The notes: generated by a model not told the origin, from the letters alone. Counted from the first letter of the stretch, positions 42,410 to 51,672 are shown. The stretch: DNA of 64,000 nucleotides from Azophilus sp965221465 (GCA_965221465.1 OZ244892.1:496001-560000), one strand, 5' to 3'. Made by a program: numbers and translations.

Positions 42410-43924
42410 GTGACTGCATTTGCGAAATCCCTGGCGGTCGAGCGGCCGAACGAAATTGCTGTTCGTGACGAGTCCGGAGCCCTGGATTGGGCCGGGCTCG
42501 ACGACCGCCTGAACCGGGTCGCCAACGGGCTCAATTCGGTCGAGCTGGGGCCCTCACGGCGCATTGCCGTGTTTGCCGAAAACGCCATGGAGACGGCCCT
42601 TGCGAACCTGGGCGGACTCATTGGCGGCGCATCGGTCGTGCCGGTGAATTTTCACCTGACCGCCCCGGAAGCGGCGTACATTCTGCGGGATTCCGATGCA
42701 CGCGTTCTGTTCGTCGGGCCGGAGACGGCGGAACGCGGTATTGCGGCGGCGGCCGAAAGCGGCGTGCCTGCCGTTGTCGGTTGGGGTTGCAATGGTGCGG
42801 TGACGCCTTGGGACGACTGGCTGGCCGCCCAGTCGAGCGACGAACCGCCCGGCGACGTGCGTCCGCTGCCGAATCTGCTGTACACCTCCGGCACCACGGG
42901 CCGGCCAAAGGGCACCGAGTTGCCGCCGACCATGTTCGCCGGCGGCGAAACCGTAGCAGAGCATCTCGGGAGGCTTGCCGCGAATGCGATGAGCGCCGGT
43001 CCTCACCTGGTGGTGGGCCCCATGTACCACACCGGGCCGCTCTCCGGATCGAGGCTGCTCGCAGCGGGGGTACCGGTGGTGATCCTCGGCCGCTTCGATG
43101 CGGAAAAGACGCTGCAGGCCATCGAAACGTACAGAATCGGCAACAGCGTCATGGTGCCCACTCACTTCGTGCGCCTGCTCGCCCTGCCGGAGGATGTCAA
43201 GGCACGCTACGACCTGAGTTCGCTGCAGCGCATCAGCCACACGGGGGCCAAGTGTCCGGTGGATGTCAAGCGGGCCATGATCGAGTGGTGGGGCCCGGTC
43301 TTCTTCGACGCCTACGGCGCCAGCGAGGTCGGCACCACCTGTGCCATCGATTCCGAGGACTGGCTTCGGTACCCGGGCTCCGTCGGCAAGGCGATTCCGC
43401 CCTTCGAGGCCATGATCCTCGACGACGACGACAATCTGCTGCCGCCGAACACCGAGGGCAGGCTCTTTTTCAAGGACACCACGGGCCGCGGCGTGGTCTA
43501 CCACAACGACCCGGAGAAGTCGGCGGCTGCGCACATCGCACCCGGCGTATTCACCCTCGGCGAGATCGGCTACATGAACGAGGAGGGATTCGTTTACATC
43601 ACCGACCGGTTCAGCGACATGGTGGTGTCCGGCGGGGTCAACATCTACCCGGCGGAGGCGGAACAGGTGCTCATCGAACACCCGGCCGTTCTCGATGTCG
43701 CCTGCATCGGCGTACCCCACTCGGACATGGGCGAGGAACTGAAAGCCCTGGCGATACCGCTGGATGCGGAAACAGCGCCGCCGGGCGAGACGGTAATCGC
43801 CTGGTGCCGCGAGCGTCTTTCCCACTACAAGTGCCCGAGATCGTTCGATTGGGTGGCCGACCTCGGCCGCACCACCATGGGCAAGATCAACAAGCGCAAG
43901 CTGCGCGCGCCGTACTGGGCTTGA
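42410..43924 (+). CDS. Acyl-CoA synthetase, AMP-binding (FadD/CaiC-like)
   Basis: 504 residues. ANL ligase with P-loop LLYTSGTTGRPKGTELP, FFDAYGASEVG, GEIGYMNEEGFVYITDRFSDM and VSGGVNIYPAEAEQVLIEHP; C-terminal lysine region RTTMGKINKRKLR. Medium-length acyl-CoA synthetase type; the acid is unknown. GTG 42410 follows GGAGG (ten bases) and AAGG. Divergent from the E1alpha gene across an AT-rich 82-bp gap likely to hold both promoters; a hairpin 21 bp after the stop may terminate it. Confidence 0.88.
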   Translation: MTAFAKSLAVERPNEIAVRDESGALDWAGLDDRLNRVANGLNSVELGPSRRIAVFAENAMETALANLGGLIGGASVVPVNFHLTAPEAAYILRDSDARVLFVGPETAERGIAAAAESGVPAVVGWGCNGAVTPWDDWLAAQSSDEPPGDVRPLPNLLYTSGTTGRPKGTELPPTMFAGGETVAEHLGRLAANAMSAGPHLVVGPMYHTGPLSGSRLLAAGVPVVILGRFDAEKTLQAIETYRIGNSVMVPTHFVRLLALPEDVKARYDLSSLQRISHTGAKCPVDVKRAMIEWWGPVFFDAYGASEVGTTCAIDSEDWLRYPGSVGKAIPPFEAMILDDDDNLLPPNTEGRLFFKDTTGRGVVYHNDPEKSAAAHIAPGVFTLGEIGYMNEEGFVYITDRFSDMVVSGGVNIYPAEAEQVLIEHPAVLDVACIGVPHSDMGEELKALAIPLDAETAPPGETVIAWCRERLSHYKCPRSFDWVADLGRTTMGKINKRKLRAPYWA

Positions 43925-43944
43925 GGCGGCTGTCGTCGGGTTTG

Positions 43945-43970
43945 TCGAACCGGGCCTGGTCCCGGTTCGA
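43945..43970 (+). terminator. Strong hairpin after the acyl-CoA synthetase gene
   Basis: Perfect ten-pair inverted repeat TCGAACCGGG / CCCGGTTCGA with loop CCTGGT, 21 bp after the stop. It lacks a long T tract (TTCGGG follows), so it may be a weak intrinsic terminator or an RNA-stabilising stem. The remaining gap to the TonB gene (to 44175) shows nothing else. Confidence 0.55.
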
Positions 43971-44175
43971 TTCGGGCGATTGTGCGCGTACGCGGCACGA
44001 TGCAGATACGTTTGCGAACAGGCTCTGCCTATTGAATTGACATGAACGGCTGCTTCCACTAAAACAGTCCGTCGAGCCGGTTTTTCTGAATGTAACCGAT
44101 TCGACCGGCCTACGGGGATTCGATCGAGTCTGTCTGGACGACGTCAGCGCAACTGACGAAGGGGGATAAACTGTC

Positions 44176-46572
44176 ATGCGATTCATGCAAATGCTGAGCG
44201 TTTCGTTGGCGTGCGGTCTGTTGGCCGTTGCGGCCGGCGTGGGAACGGGTACGAACAAGGCCTTCGGTGCGGAAACCGACGAGTCCGGGGTCATCGAAGA
44301 AATCGTGGTCACCTCCAGAAGGCGACAGGAGTCGCAGCAGGACGTGCCGCTTTCGGTGACGGCCTTCGCCGCGGAGCAGATCGAGCGGCTCAAACCGCAG
44401 ACGCTCAGGGATTTCGACGGGCTGGCCCCGAACGTGTACATCGGCATGAATACGGCCGGGCCCAGCGCCAGTGCACTCTACATCCGCGGCGTCGGCTACG
44501 CCGACATCGAGAAATCCCAGAGCCCGCAGGTGGGCGTGATCGTCGACGGCATCCAGATGGGGTCGTCCACGGGTCAGTTGATCGATGTCTTCGATGTGGA
44601 GAGCATCGAGATCAACCGCGGCCCCCATGGCGTGCTGTTCGGCAAGAACACCATGGCGGGCAACATCGTCGTCAACCGCGTGCGGCCGCAATTCAACGAG
44701 TTCGGGCTGAAGGCTGCCGCCGAGGTCGGCAACTACGACTCCCGAATCGTGAAGGGACGCATCAACATTCCGCTGGCGGACGACCGGCTCGCGCTGAAGC
44801 TCGGCGCCATCAGCCGCAAGCGCGACGGGTTCTACGACAATGTCACCCTGGGCGATTCGGCAGGGGATGTCGACATCAACAACCAGACCGTTGCCCTGCG
44901 TTTCGCGCCGACGGAAACGGTCGACGCCATCCTCACCTACGACCGCATTCGCGACCGGGGTCAGATTCCGCCCCAGGACCCGCGCTTCAACGGCGACGAC
45001 CCGTTCGAGAACCTGGCGGACAAGAAGGAACCGGTGAAATACGATGTCGACCAGTTCGGGTTGCGCGTCGACTGGGAGCTTAACGACCGGTTGACGCTGC
45101 ATTCCGTTACCGGATGGCACAGCGGCGACGATCTGGTCAACCAGGATTTCGACGGCGGCGCCATCAACGGAGCGGCGGTTCCGTTTGCCCAGCTTCACAC
45201 CCTGCGCGATCAGGAATACGAAGTGTTCACCGAGGAACTCCGGCTTTCGGGCACTGTCTCCGATTCCGTGGATTTCCTTGCCGGCTTCTACTACTTCGAC
45301 TCGGAGTTGAAGTTCCAGCAGAACACCAACAACGTCCTGCAGTTGCCGCCGGTGGCGATCGGATTGCCGCCGGGCGTGCCTTGCGCCGTGTTGACCCCCG
45401 TTCTCGGGTTGCGCGCCAACCCGGGCCTCGGCGATGCCCTGTGCCAGTTCCCCAATGCCCGCAGCATTCAGCGCGCCGGCGAGAACGTGCAGTCCATGGC
45501 CCTGTTCGGGTCGCTGACCTGGCGGCCGACCGAAGACATCGAAGTCAGCGTCGGTGCGCGCTATATCGATGAGGAAAAGGATGCCTTCAACTCGTATTTC
45601 GACTACACGGACGGCGTCTTCGATACCGGCCCGGCGACCGGGGAATTCGACTTTGCCGGCCGCCCGGAACGAGCCGGCGCCGCCTACGAGGTGAGCGACT
45701 CCTGGGACGACGTGATTCTGCTTGCCACGGTCAACTGGGCCATCACCGACCGTAATCGGGCTTATGTCAGCTATTCCGAAGGCTTCAGAAGCGGCGGATT
45801 CAGCATCCGCTCGGCCCGCGACCCGGCAGAGGCGCCCTTCGACCCGGAAGACGCGTTTCAGATCGAAGTCGGCCTGAAGAACGAGTTTCTCGACCGGCGA
45901 CTGCGCCTCAACCTGGCGTACTTTTATCTCGAGCGGGACGGCGGCCAGTTCAGTTCCATCATCACGCTGCCGCCGGGGTCCATTCCCGGTACCACGACGA
46001 TCATCAACAACGGGGGCACCTCCGAGTATTCCGGCCTGGAAGGCGAGGCCCAATGGCTGCTCAGCGATGACTTCACCCTGGCCGTCACGGGCGGTTTCCT
46101 CGACGTGAAGAACCAGGAATTCACCATGGACTGTTACATCCTGGACGGTTGCACCACCGGCGTGCCGGGTGTCACGGACCCCATCGGCACCTTGCGCATG
46201 CTCGGCGGCAATAGCGATTCCCGCCAGCCGGACTGGAACCTGGCCGTCAGCCTGGCGTTCGATCGGCAAATGGGCCCGGGCCGCTTCTCGGCCAATGTCG
46301 GGTGGAAGACGGTTGGCGACTTCCTGCTGGTCAATACCGGCGGCGGCGCCGACCAGCGGCTCTTCGAGGGCGGTTACGACGGGGTCGATGCCCGGGTGTC
46401 GTACGAATGGACGACGGGAGACGGCACGGTCGTCTCGGCTTCCCTGTTCGGCAAGAACCTCACGGACGAGGAGTGGCGGGAACAGGCGCTGTTCCTGGGC
46501 GGGCCCAATACGGGCTTTCAGGGCTGGGGCGCGCCGCGCACCTACGCGTTCGAGTTGACGGTCACCCTGTAA
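44176..46572 (+). CDS. TonB-dependent outer-membrane receptor
   Basis: 798 residues. Signal peptide about 1-32 (LACGLLAVAAGVGT ... AFGA), TonB box-like EEIVVTSRRR, plug domain (QDVPLSVTAFAAEQIERL, IYIRGVGYADIE-like YIRGVGYAD, VGVIVDGIQMG, IEINRGPHGVLFGKNTMAGN), and a 22-strand barrel ending in the aromatic-rich C-terminus TYAFELTVTL. Imports a bulky ligand using TonB energy; this FepA/iron-complex-like architecture is also common for receptors of plant or steroid compounds in such bacteria. Ligand unknown. ATG 44176; the next gene, a TetR regulator, is convergent. Confidence 0.92.
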   Translation: MRFMQMLSVSLACGLLAVAAGVGTGTNKAFGAETDESGVIEEIVVTSRRRQESQQDVPLSVTAFAAEQIERLKPQTLRDFDGLAPNVYIGMNTAGPSASALYIRGVGYADIEKSQSPQVGVIVDGIQMGSSTGQLIDVFDVESIEINRGPHGVLFGKNTMAGNIVVNRVRPQFNEFGLKAAAEVGNYDSRIVKGRINIPLADDRLALKLGAISRKRDGFYDNVTLGDSAGDVDINNQTVALRFAPTETVDAILTYDRIRDRGQIPPQDPRFNGDDPFENLADKKEPVKYDVDQFGLRVDWELNDRLTLHSVTGWHSGDDLVNQDFDGGAINGAAVPFAQLHTLRDQEYEVFTEELRLSGTVSDSVDFLAGFYYFDSELKFQQNTNNVLQLPPVAIGLPPGVPCAVLTPVLGLRANPGLGDALCQFPNARSIQRAGENVQSMALFGSLTWRPTEDIEVSVGARYIDEEKDAFNSYFDYTDGVFDTGPATGEFDFAGRPERAGAAYEVSDSWDDVILLATVNWAITDRNRAYVSYSEGFRSGGFSIRSARDPAEAPFDPEDAFQIEVGLKNEFLDRRLRLNLAYFYLERDGGQFSSIITLPPGSIPGTTTIINNGGTSEYSGLEGEAQWLLSDDFTLAVTGGFLDVKNQEFTMDCYILDGCTTGVPGVTDPIGTLRMLGGNSDSRQPDWNLAVSLAFDRQMGPGRFSANVGWKTVGDFLLVNTGGGADQRLFEGGYDGVDARVSYEWTTGDGTVVSASLFGKNLTDEEWREQALFLGGPNTGFQGWGAPRTYAFELTVTL

Positions 46573-46690
46573 GGAGCCTGGGGCAGTCGTCCGGCACACC
46601 AGCGCCAACGTGGTAAGCGATCTGCCGGGCGAGGAGGCGGGATAGGGAACCCGTGTGACGGCAGTGAGCATCGGAGGGCGGCTGTTCACT

Positions 46691-46750
46691 GCCACGCAGG
46701 GCGAGTGCATCGGCGTCCGCAGCAGGAAGTTGGTGACGGACGCGGGTTGA
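46691..46750 (-). repeat. Dispersed repeat, module A only
   Basis: Reverse copy of module A: GCGAGTGCATCGGCGTCCGC, AGCAGGAAGTTGGTGACGGA and CGCGGG, matching 5956-6017 at nearly every position. The remainder of 46573-46942, including an oligo-T stretch at 46801-46811, contains no supported gene. Confidence 0.85.
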
Positions 46751-46942
46751 GCGCGCAACGCTTGCCAGGCTGCTCGTCGACATGACGCAGGTAGCGCCCT
46801 GGTTTTTTTTCTCCTGCGTTCTGGCGATGTTTTTCCCGGTGCGAATTCGCCGACGGAGCGCGATTCGAGCGGTGCGGGTGCTCTCGAGCTTATCCTGCAA
46901 CTCGAAAACGGTTGCAGTTGCCCATTGTCACGGAATGCAGGA

Positions 46943-47590
46943 TCAGACCGAGGGCCGTTCCACCTTGCCGAGCACATCCTGAAAGCTGCGCAGGAGTTCG
47001 CGCTTCAGCCAGCCGAGCATCATCGCGACGGGAACGTCTGGCCCGTCCACGACACGCGCCATCGCCATGCCGTCCAGAAGGTACAGGGTCAGGTATACGG
47101 CCCGTTCGAAGGATTCGGACAAGGCCAGGTCGGGGAAGACGCTGCGCGTGTTCCTGGCCCAGGCGGCCTGGAAATCCTCCAGCGCGGGCAGCAGCACCTT
47201 TTCGAGCTCCCGGTCGGTGCGCGCCGCCATCTTCAGTTCCATGAACACCACGAACGTGGGCGTATTGAGTTGTTCCCAGTAGGCGTCGATGCCTTCCTCG
47301 ACGCGGGTGTAGATCGCGCCCCGCTGCACGGACGATTCCTCCTCGACGAACATTTCGAGCCGCTTGCGATTGAGATGCAGCACGGTCGCCTTGATGAGAT
47401 CCAGCCGTGTGGGAAAGTGGTGCAGCATGGCGCCCCTGGAGACGCCGGCCTTGTTGGAAACGTGTTCCGTGGTCGTGCTGCGGTAACCGCGTTCGTAGAA
47501 GCAGTCGACGGCGGCATCCAGGATGGACGTGCGTGTCAACTCACTCTTGGTCTGCTGCCAGGTTCGGGTTGGCGCCGGCGCCGATGACAT
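46943..47590 (-). CDS. TetR-family transcriptional regulator
   Basis: 215 residues. N-terminal helix-turn-helix: TRTSILDAAVDCFYERGYRSTTTEHVSNKAGVSRGAMLHHF pattern split as ILDAAVDCFYERGY and AGVSRGAMLHHFPTR. The C-terminal ligand domain (about 75-215) resembles the TetR_C group with MELKMAARTDRELE. Start ATG 47590. It is divergent from the Rieske oxygenase genes and convergent with the TonB receptor, so either could be its target; its operator is not identifiable with confidence. Confidence 0.9.
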   Translation of the reverse strand: MSSAPAPTRTWQQTKSELTRTSILDAAVDCFYERGYRSTTTEHVSNKAGVSRGAMLHHFPTRLDLIKATVLHLNRKRLEMFVEEESSVQRGAIYTRVEEGIDAYWEQLNTPTFVVFMELKMAARTDRELEKVLLPALEDFQAAWARNTRSVFPDLALSESFERAVYLTLYLLDGMAMARVVDGPDVPVAMMLGWLKRELLRSFQDVLGKVERPSV

Positions 47591-47822
47591 TGGGAATCCC
47601 GGGCGGTTTCCGTCATTATCGCGCAAAGCAGAGGACTTGTCGTAAGCGCGCGTGTCGCGGGCCGCATGATTGTTCCGCCGTGTGGCGACAGCCCCGTGGC
47701 CGGCGCAAGCGAGCACATCCGCCGGCTCGTTGCCGTCGCCAAGGGTTGCTTTGTCCGATGGATGAAGCGAGTCGAAGCTCGCCGGGCAATTGCCATGCTT
47801 GGCGATCTACTGAAAAACCGTC

Positions 47823-47851
47823 TTGACTGACCTTTTTCCCGCTCCTATGCT
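47823..47851 (+). promoter_or_regulatory. Sigma-70-like promoter of the Rieske oxygenase operon
   Basis: TTGACT (47823-47828) and TATGCT (47846-47851) are separated by exactly 17 bases, giving a transcription start near 47858 and a 38-nt leader with AAGGAG before ATG 47896. The only near-consensus promoter I could place in the window. A GCGAG/CTCGC inverted repeat lies upstream at 47768-47783. The rest of 47591-47822 has no gene. Confidence 0.65.
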
Positions 47852-47895
47852 CGCTGCTTTCGGGAGGCCCGGTCTCGCGGGCAAGGAGCGAGTCG

Positions 47896-49269
47896 ATGAC
47901 GGTTTACAGGAAGATCGAACGGTTCGCAGACCCGGAAACTTCCAAAACGCCCCCGCACAAGGAACCGGACCCGGACCTCGGCCACGATTTCATTCCCAAG
48001 GAACGCTACACGTCACCCGAGTTCATGAAACTCGAGTGGGAGCGGCTCTGGACGAAGGTATGGCTGCTGGGCGCCTGGGAAGGCGACCTCAGGAACCCCG
48101 GCGACTACGTCACGCACAAGATCGGCAACGAACACATCGTCATCACGAAGGACGAGAACCACCGGTACAACGCCTTCTACAACGTCTGCTCGCACCGCGG
48201 CAATCAGGTTGCCTACGGCAAGGGCGGCAACACCGATACCTTTCGCTGTTCCTACCACCTGTGGGAATACAATCTGCGCGGCGAACTCATCCACGTGCCC
48301 GACGAAGAGACCTTCCCCCAGGGCGCGCCCTGCGACAAGCTCTCCATCGTCAGGCTGCCCTGCGACAGCTGGGGCGGCTGGGTGTGGTTCAGCCTCAACC
48401 CGGACGTGGAACCCCTGCGCGACTACCTGGGCATGATTCCCGAGCACCTCGACCCCTATCATTTCGACCGCATGACCCTGGTCAACGATGTGACCGTGGA
48501 GTGGGATTGCAACTGGAAGACGTCGGTCGATGCCTTCAACGAGACCTATCACGTATTCGGCACCCATCCCCAGCTGAAGACCATGCTGGAAGACATGGAC
48601 GTGCAGATCGACTGCTACGAGCGCCACAACCGCTACCTCATTCCCTTCGGCTGCGTCAGCACGCATATCGAAGACGGCACCATCATTACCGAGGAGCTGA
48701 AAGACTACATGCGCATGAACATGCTCGACCCCGATGCCTACCAGGGCGACGGCCTGGGTGTGCGGCGCGCGGTGCAGTTGAACTGGCGCAAGATCGCCAA
48801 AGGGATGGGCTACGACTTCGACGACCTGAACGACGACCAGTTGTCCGACGACTACCACTACCTCATCTTCCCCAACATCACTTTGAATATTCACTGCAAC
48901 AGCGTGATGCTGTTCCGGCAGCGGCCTCACGAGACCGACCCGAACAAGATGTACTACGACCTGCAGAACTACGCGCTGATTCCCAACGGGGAGGATCCGT
49001 CGGCGGGCGGGGACAGCGCTTCGGCCGGGCAGGCCGGCAGCGAGGCATCGCTCGACATGCAGCGCCCGGAGCACCGGCAGTTCAAGCATGGCGAGGAGTC
49101 CATCGGCGAAGTGCTCGACCAGGATGCATCCAACCTGGCCATGGTGCAGAACGGCATGAACTCGTCGGGGTACCGCGGCCTCTGGATCTCCGACCAGGAG
49201 TTGCGAATCCGGCACTTCCACAAGACCATCGACGACTACATCCATCGCAACCCGATCAAGTGGCTGTAA
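47896..49269 (+). CDS. Rieske aromatic-ring-hydroxylating oxygenase, large subunit
   Basis: 457 residues. Rieske [2Fe-2S] ligands C98, H100, C118, H121 (CSHRG and CSYHLW), then the mononuclear iron site with H219 and H224 in FNETYHVFGTHP and a late aspartate around LDQDASNLAMVQNG. Hydroxylates or dihydroxylates an aromatic or cyclic substrate with O2. A low-complexity Ser/Ala/Gly insertion (about 368-390) precedes the final helix. ATG 47896 with AAGGAG. A Rieske ferredoxin gene follows after 223 bp; no small subunit or reductase is here, so an alpha-only terminal oxygenase fed by that ferredoxin is likely. Confidence 0.92.
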   Translation: MTVYRKIERFADPETSKTPPHKEPDPDLGHDFIPKERYTSPEFMKLEWERLWTKVWLLGAWEGDLRNPGDYVTHKIGNEHIVITKDENHRYNAFYNVCSHRGNQVAYGKGGNTDTFRCSYHLWEYNLRGELIHVPDEETFPQGAPCDKLSIVRLPCDSWGGWVWFSLNPDVEPLRDYLGMIPEHLDPYHFDRMTLVNDVTVEWDCNWKTSVDAFNETYHVFGTHPQLKTMLEDMDVQIDCYERHNRYLIPFGCVSTHIEDGTIITEELKDYMRMNMLDPDAYQGDGLGVRRAVQLNWRKIAKGMGYDFDDLNDDQLSDDYHYLIFPNITLNIHCNSVMLFRQRPHETDPNKMYYDLQNYALIPNGEDPSAGGDSASAGQAGSEASLDMQRPEHRQFKHGEESIGEVLDQDASNLAMVQNGMNSSGYRGLWISDQELRIRHFHKTIDDYIHRNPIKWL

Positions 49270-49322
49270 TGGGTCTGCAACCCCAGCCGGCAGGATGGCG
49301 ATTGGACGGGGCAATTGTCGAT

Positions 49323-49367
49323 GCGAGTTTCGAACCCGGCACGCCGGGACGAGGACGCGCAAGGAAC
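49323..49367 (+). repeat. Dispersed repeat, module B only
   Basis: GCGAGTTTCGAACCCGGCAC, then GCCGGGACGAGGACGCGCAA and GGAAC, 53 bp after the Rieske oxygenase stop and inside the gap before the ferredoxin. It could form a hairpin within the operon mRNA. Confidence 0.85.
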
Positions 49368-49492
49368 TACGGTTCTCGGCGCCGGATCGAAGGAACGGTT
49401 CCCTACGTAGAAGAATTCAACAATAGCAATCGCTTGAAACTTCGTTCCGTGGAAGCTGAGCCTGTCTTGCCGCGAATTCCCGCCGCCGGAAC

Positions 49493-49837
49493 ATGAAGCC
49501 GACCCTACCCATTGCCCAGATTCGCGAGGGCGAAATGACTGGCTGTGTGGTGGACGGCGTTACCGTGCTCGTCTGCCAGGTCGAAGGGCGGTTCTATGCG
49601 GTTCACGACCGCTGCAGCCATGCGCGGGAGCCCCTGCACAAGGGCACCCTGGTCGGGCACCAGGTGCGTTGTCCGCTGCACGGCGGCCGATTCGACGTGC
49701 GCACCGGCGCCTGCGAGGGTCCGCCGGCGACCGACCCGATTCAGACATTCCCCCTGATGCTCGAACGTGGCAGAGTGCACGTCGATGTCACGGGGTTGGA
49801 AGAGCGTCCGCGTCCGCGGTTCGGCCCCCTGGCCTGA
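49493..49837 (+). CDS. Rieske-type ferredoxin
   Basis: 114 residues. [2Fe-2S] ligands C41, H43 (CSHAREPL) and C60, H63 (CPLHGGRFD), the small electron carrier of bacterial oxygenase systems. It most likely reduces the oxygenase encoded upstream; the reductase is not in the window. ATG 49493. Followed after 64 bp by an SDR. Confidence 0.92.
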   Translation: MKPTLPIAQIREGEMTGCVVDGVTVLVCQVEGRFYAVHDRCSHAREPLHKGTLVGHQVRCPLHGGRFDVRTGACEGPPATDPIQTFPLMLERGRVHVDVTGLEERPRPRFGPLA

Positions 49838-49901
49838 CCGGGACCACGCTTCGAAGCAGCACGACCGGCAACACCAGTTACCAGCAACTCGAGGACACAC
49901 C

Positions 49902-50660
49902 ATGGATCTGCAATTGAAAGGCATGAACGCGCTCATCACCGGCGGCAGCCGCGGTATCGGCCGGGCCATTGCCGAGGCGATGGCGGACGAGGGCGCCAAC
50001 GTCGCCATCTGCGCCCGGGGCGAAGACGGCGTGAATGCCGCCGTGGAGGCGCTTTCCGCCAGGGGCGTCACCGTCTTCGGCCAGGCCGTGGACGTCGGCG
50101 ACGGCGATGCGCTGAAAGCCTGGGTGGAGGCCTCCGCCGAAGCGCTCGGCGGCATCGACAACATCGTCTCCAACGTTTCGGGCGGCAACGGCCGCACCGA
50201 GCAGGACTGGCGCTCGAATTTCGAGCACGACATGCTCGGCACCGTGCGCATGGTGGAGGCCGCCATGCCGCACCTGGAGAAATCAGGGAACGGCAGCATC
50301 CTGGTCATATCGACCACGGCGGCCATCGAATCGTTTATCGGCCCCCATTCCTACAACGCCATCAAGGCGGCACTCTTGAACTATTCGGGCGCCCTGGCCC
50401 AGGAAGCCGGCGCCAAGGGCATCCGCGTCAATGCGATCTCCCCCGGCCCGATCATGATCGAGGGCGGCGCCTGGGACAACATCAAGCAGCACATGACGCC
50501 ATTCTACGAATCGACACTGGCCGGCATTCCGGTCGGGCGCATGGGCCGCGCCGAAGAGGTGGCTGCCCAGGCGGCATTGCTGGCGAGCCCGCTCGGCAGC
50601 TACACCAACGGCACCAACATCGTGATTGACGGCGGTTTCACCAAGCGCATCCAGTTCTGA
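49902..50660 (+). CDS. Short-chain dehydrogenase/reductase of the Rieske cluster
   Basis: 252 residues. TGGSRGIGRAIAEAMADEGA binding motif, then ARGEDG after beta 2, favouring NADP. The NNAG motif reads SNVSGGNG; catalytic serine in VISTTAAIES and YNAIKAA (YxxxK). C-terminus NGTNIVIDGGFTKRIQF. Probably oxidises the diol or alcohol produced by the oxygenase (inference from position). ATG 49902 with GAGG upstream; the ThuA gene starts eight bases after its stop. Confidence 0.9.
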   Translation: MDLQLKGMNALITGGSRGIGRAIAEAMADEGANVAICARGEDGVNAAVEALSARGVTVFGQAVDVGDGDALKAWVEASAEALGGIDNIVSNVSGGNGRTEQDWRSNFEHDMLGTVRMVEAAMPHLEKSGNGSILVISTTAAIESFIGPHSYNAIKAALLNYSGALAQEAGAKGIRVNAISPGPIMIEGGAWDNIKQHMTPFYESTLAGIPVGRMGRAEEVAAQAALLASPLGSYTNGTNIVIDGGFTKRIQF

Positions 50661-50668
50661 GTGCAGCC

Positions 50669-51433
50669 ATGAGCGAACACAGAACCGTCAACGTGTACAT
50701 GGTGGCGGCGGGCAAGTACCACGATATCGACTACGCCCGCCTGGAGTTGCTCAAGCTGCTGGCGGAAGACGAGCGCATCCGGGTTCAGGTCGCGGCGGAC
50801 TACCACGACCTGGAGGCGATCGGCGAATCGGACTTCCTGATCACCTACACCTGCGACCTGATTCCGGATGAAGACGAACAGCTGGCGCTGCGGGATTACA
50901 TCGCATCCGGCAAGAGATGGTTCGCGCTGCACGGCACCAATGCCATCCTGCGTTTCCTGGAGGACGGCCGCGTCGACACCCCGGAAATCGCCCCTGTGCT
51001 CATGGAAACTCTGGGCACCCAATTCATGGCGCACCCGCCCATCCAGCCCTTCAAGGTGACCGCGGCGGACCCGGACCATGAACTGGTGAGGGGAATCGGC
51101 GAGTTCGAGACCGACGACGAGCTTTACCTGTGCAAGGAATTCGGCGACCTGCACGTGCTGCTGAAGACCCATTTCACCGGCGATGCCGCCTCGTTCGTGC
51201 AGGGCATTCCAGAGAACTGGGCAGAGGACAAGCCGCGCCCCGTCTACTACATCAACCGGGTAGGCGGCGGCGAGGTGCTCTACCTCAACCTCGGGCACTG
51301 CCGCGGCCATTACGACATGCAGCCGCTCATGGACTACTACCCGGTCATCGAACGGGGCAGCTGGGAGCGGGAGGAATACTACGAACTCCTGCGCCGCGGC
51401 ATACGCTACTGCGCAGACCGGATTGCGACATAA
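50669..51433 (+). CDS. ThuA-like protein (glutamine-amidotransferase-fold)
   Basis: 254 residues. ThuA/trehalose-utilisation-like fold: VYMVAAGKYHDIDYARLELLK, FLITYTCDLIPDEDEQLALRDYI, WFALHGTNA, ELYLCKEFG and VLYLNLGHCRGHYD. These proteins are found with sugar and aromatic catabolic genes; their reaction is mostly unknown. ATG 50669, nearly coupled to the SDR, so it belongs to the same operon as the oxygenase. Confidence 0.82.
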   Translation: MSEHRTVNVYMVAAGKYHDIDYARLELLKLLAEDERIRVQVAADYHDLEAIGESDFLITYTCDLIPDEDEQLALRDYIASGKRWFALHGTNAILRFLEDGRVDTPEIAPVLMETLGTQFMAHPPIQPFKVTAADPDHELVRGIGEFETDDELYLCKEFGDLHVLLKTHFTGDAASFVQGIPENWAEDKPRPVYYINRVGGGEVLYLNLGHCRGHYDMQPLMDYYPVIERGSWEREEYYELLRRGIRYCADRIAT

Positions 51434-51494
51434 GCCCCGCAATCCACTCGGAATGCGTGTCTGCCAAGTGAACAGGGACGACGCCCGGTTCCCT

Positions 51495-51672
51495 GAGAGT
51501 TTCGAATCCGGCGCGCCGGGACGATGACGCGCAAGGAACACCTGACAACCGCTGGGAGAGAACCGGTGTGCGGTGCGTGTATGCGGCGCTGTTTGGGCTC
51601 GTGCTGGCGCCTATCGTAGCGGTAAGCGCCGCCGCCTGGTGCGCCGCATGCACGTACCGTATACCGGTTCTC
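51495..51672 (+). repeat. Composite dispersed repeat, modules B and C
   Basis: B module at 51495-51539 (TTCGAATCCGGCGCGCCGGG palindrome). C module 51558-51672 with 31-nt arms 51558-51588 and 51642-51672 around the same core as at 6093-6207. Arms pair over all positions with four G-U pairs at the same sites as the 6-kb copy. It lies 61 bp after ThuA. The AT-rich 51710-51750 stretch just before the LLM gene may be its promoter. Confidence 0.88.

Noticed and set aside
46789..46818. Terminator-like CGCAGG...CCTGCG with oligo-T
   Set aside because: The T run is inside the loop and not after the stem, and it lies over 200 bp from the receptor stop.
44110..46977. Open frame of about 955 codons antisense to the TonB receptor
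   Set aside because: The plus-strand receptor is unambiguous; the antisense translation is a composition artefact.
51495..51539. tRNA T-arm-like TTCGAATCC in module B
   Set aside because: The flanks do not give five-pair T-arm or acceptor stems, and there are no D or anticodon arms. It is part of the dispersed palindromic module.
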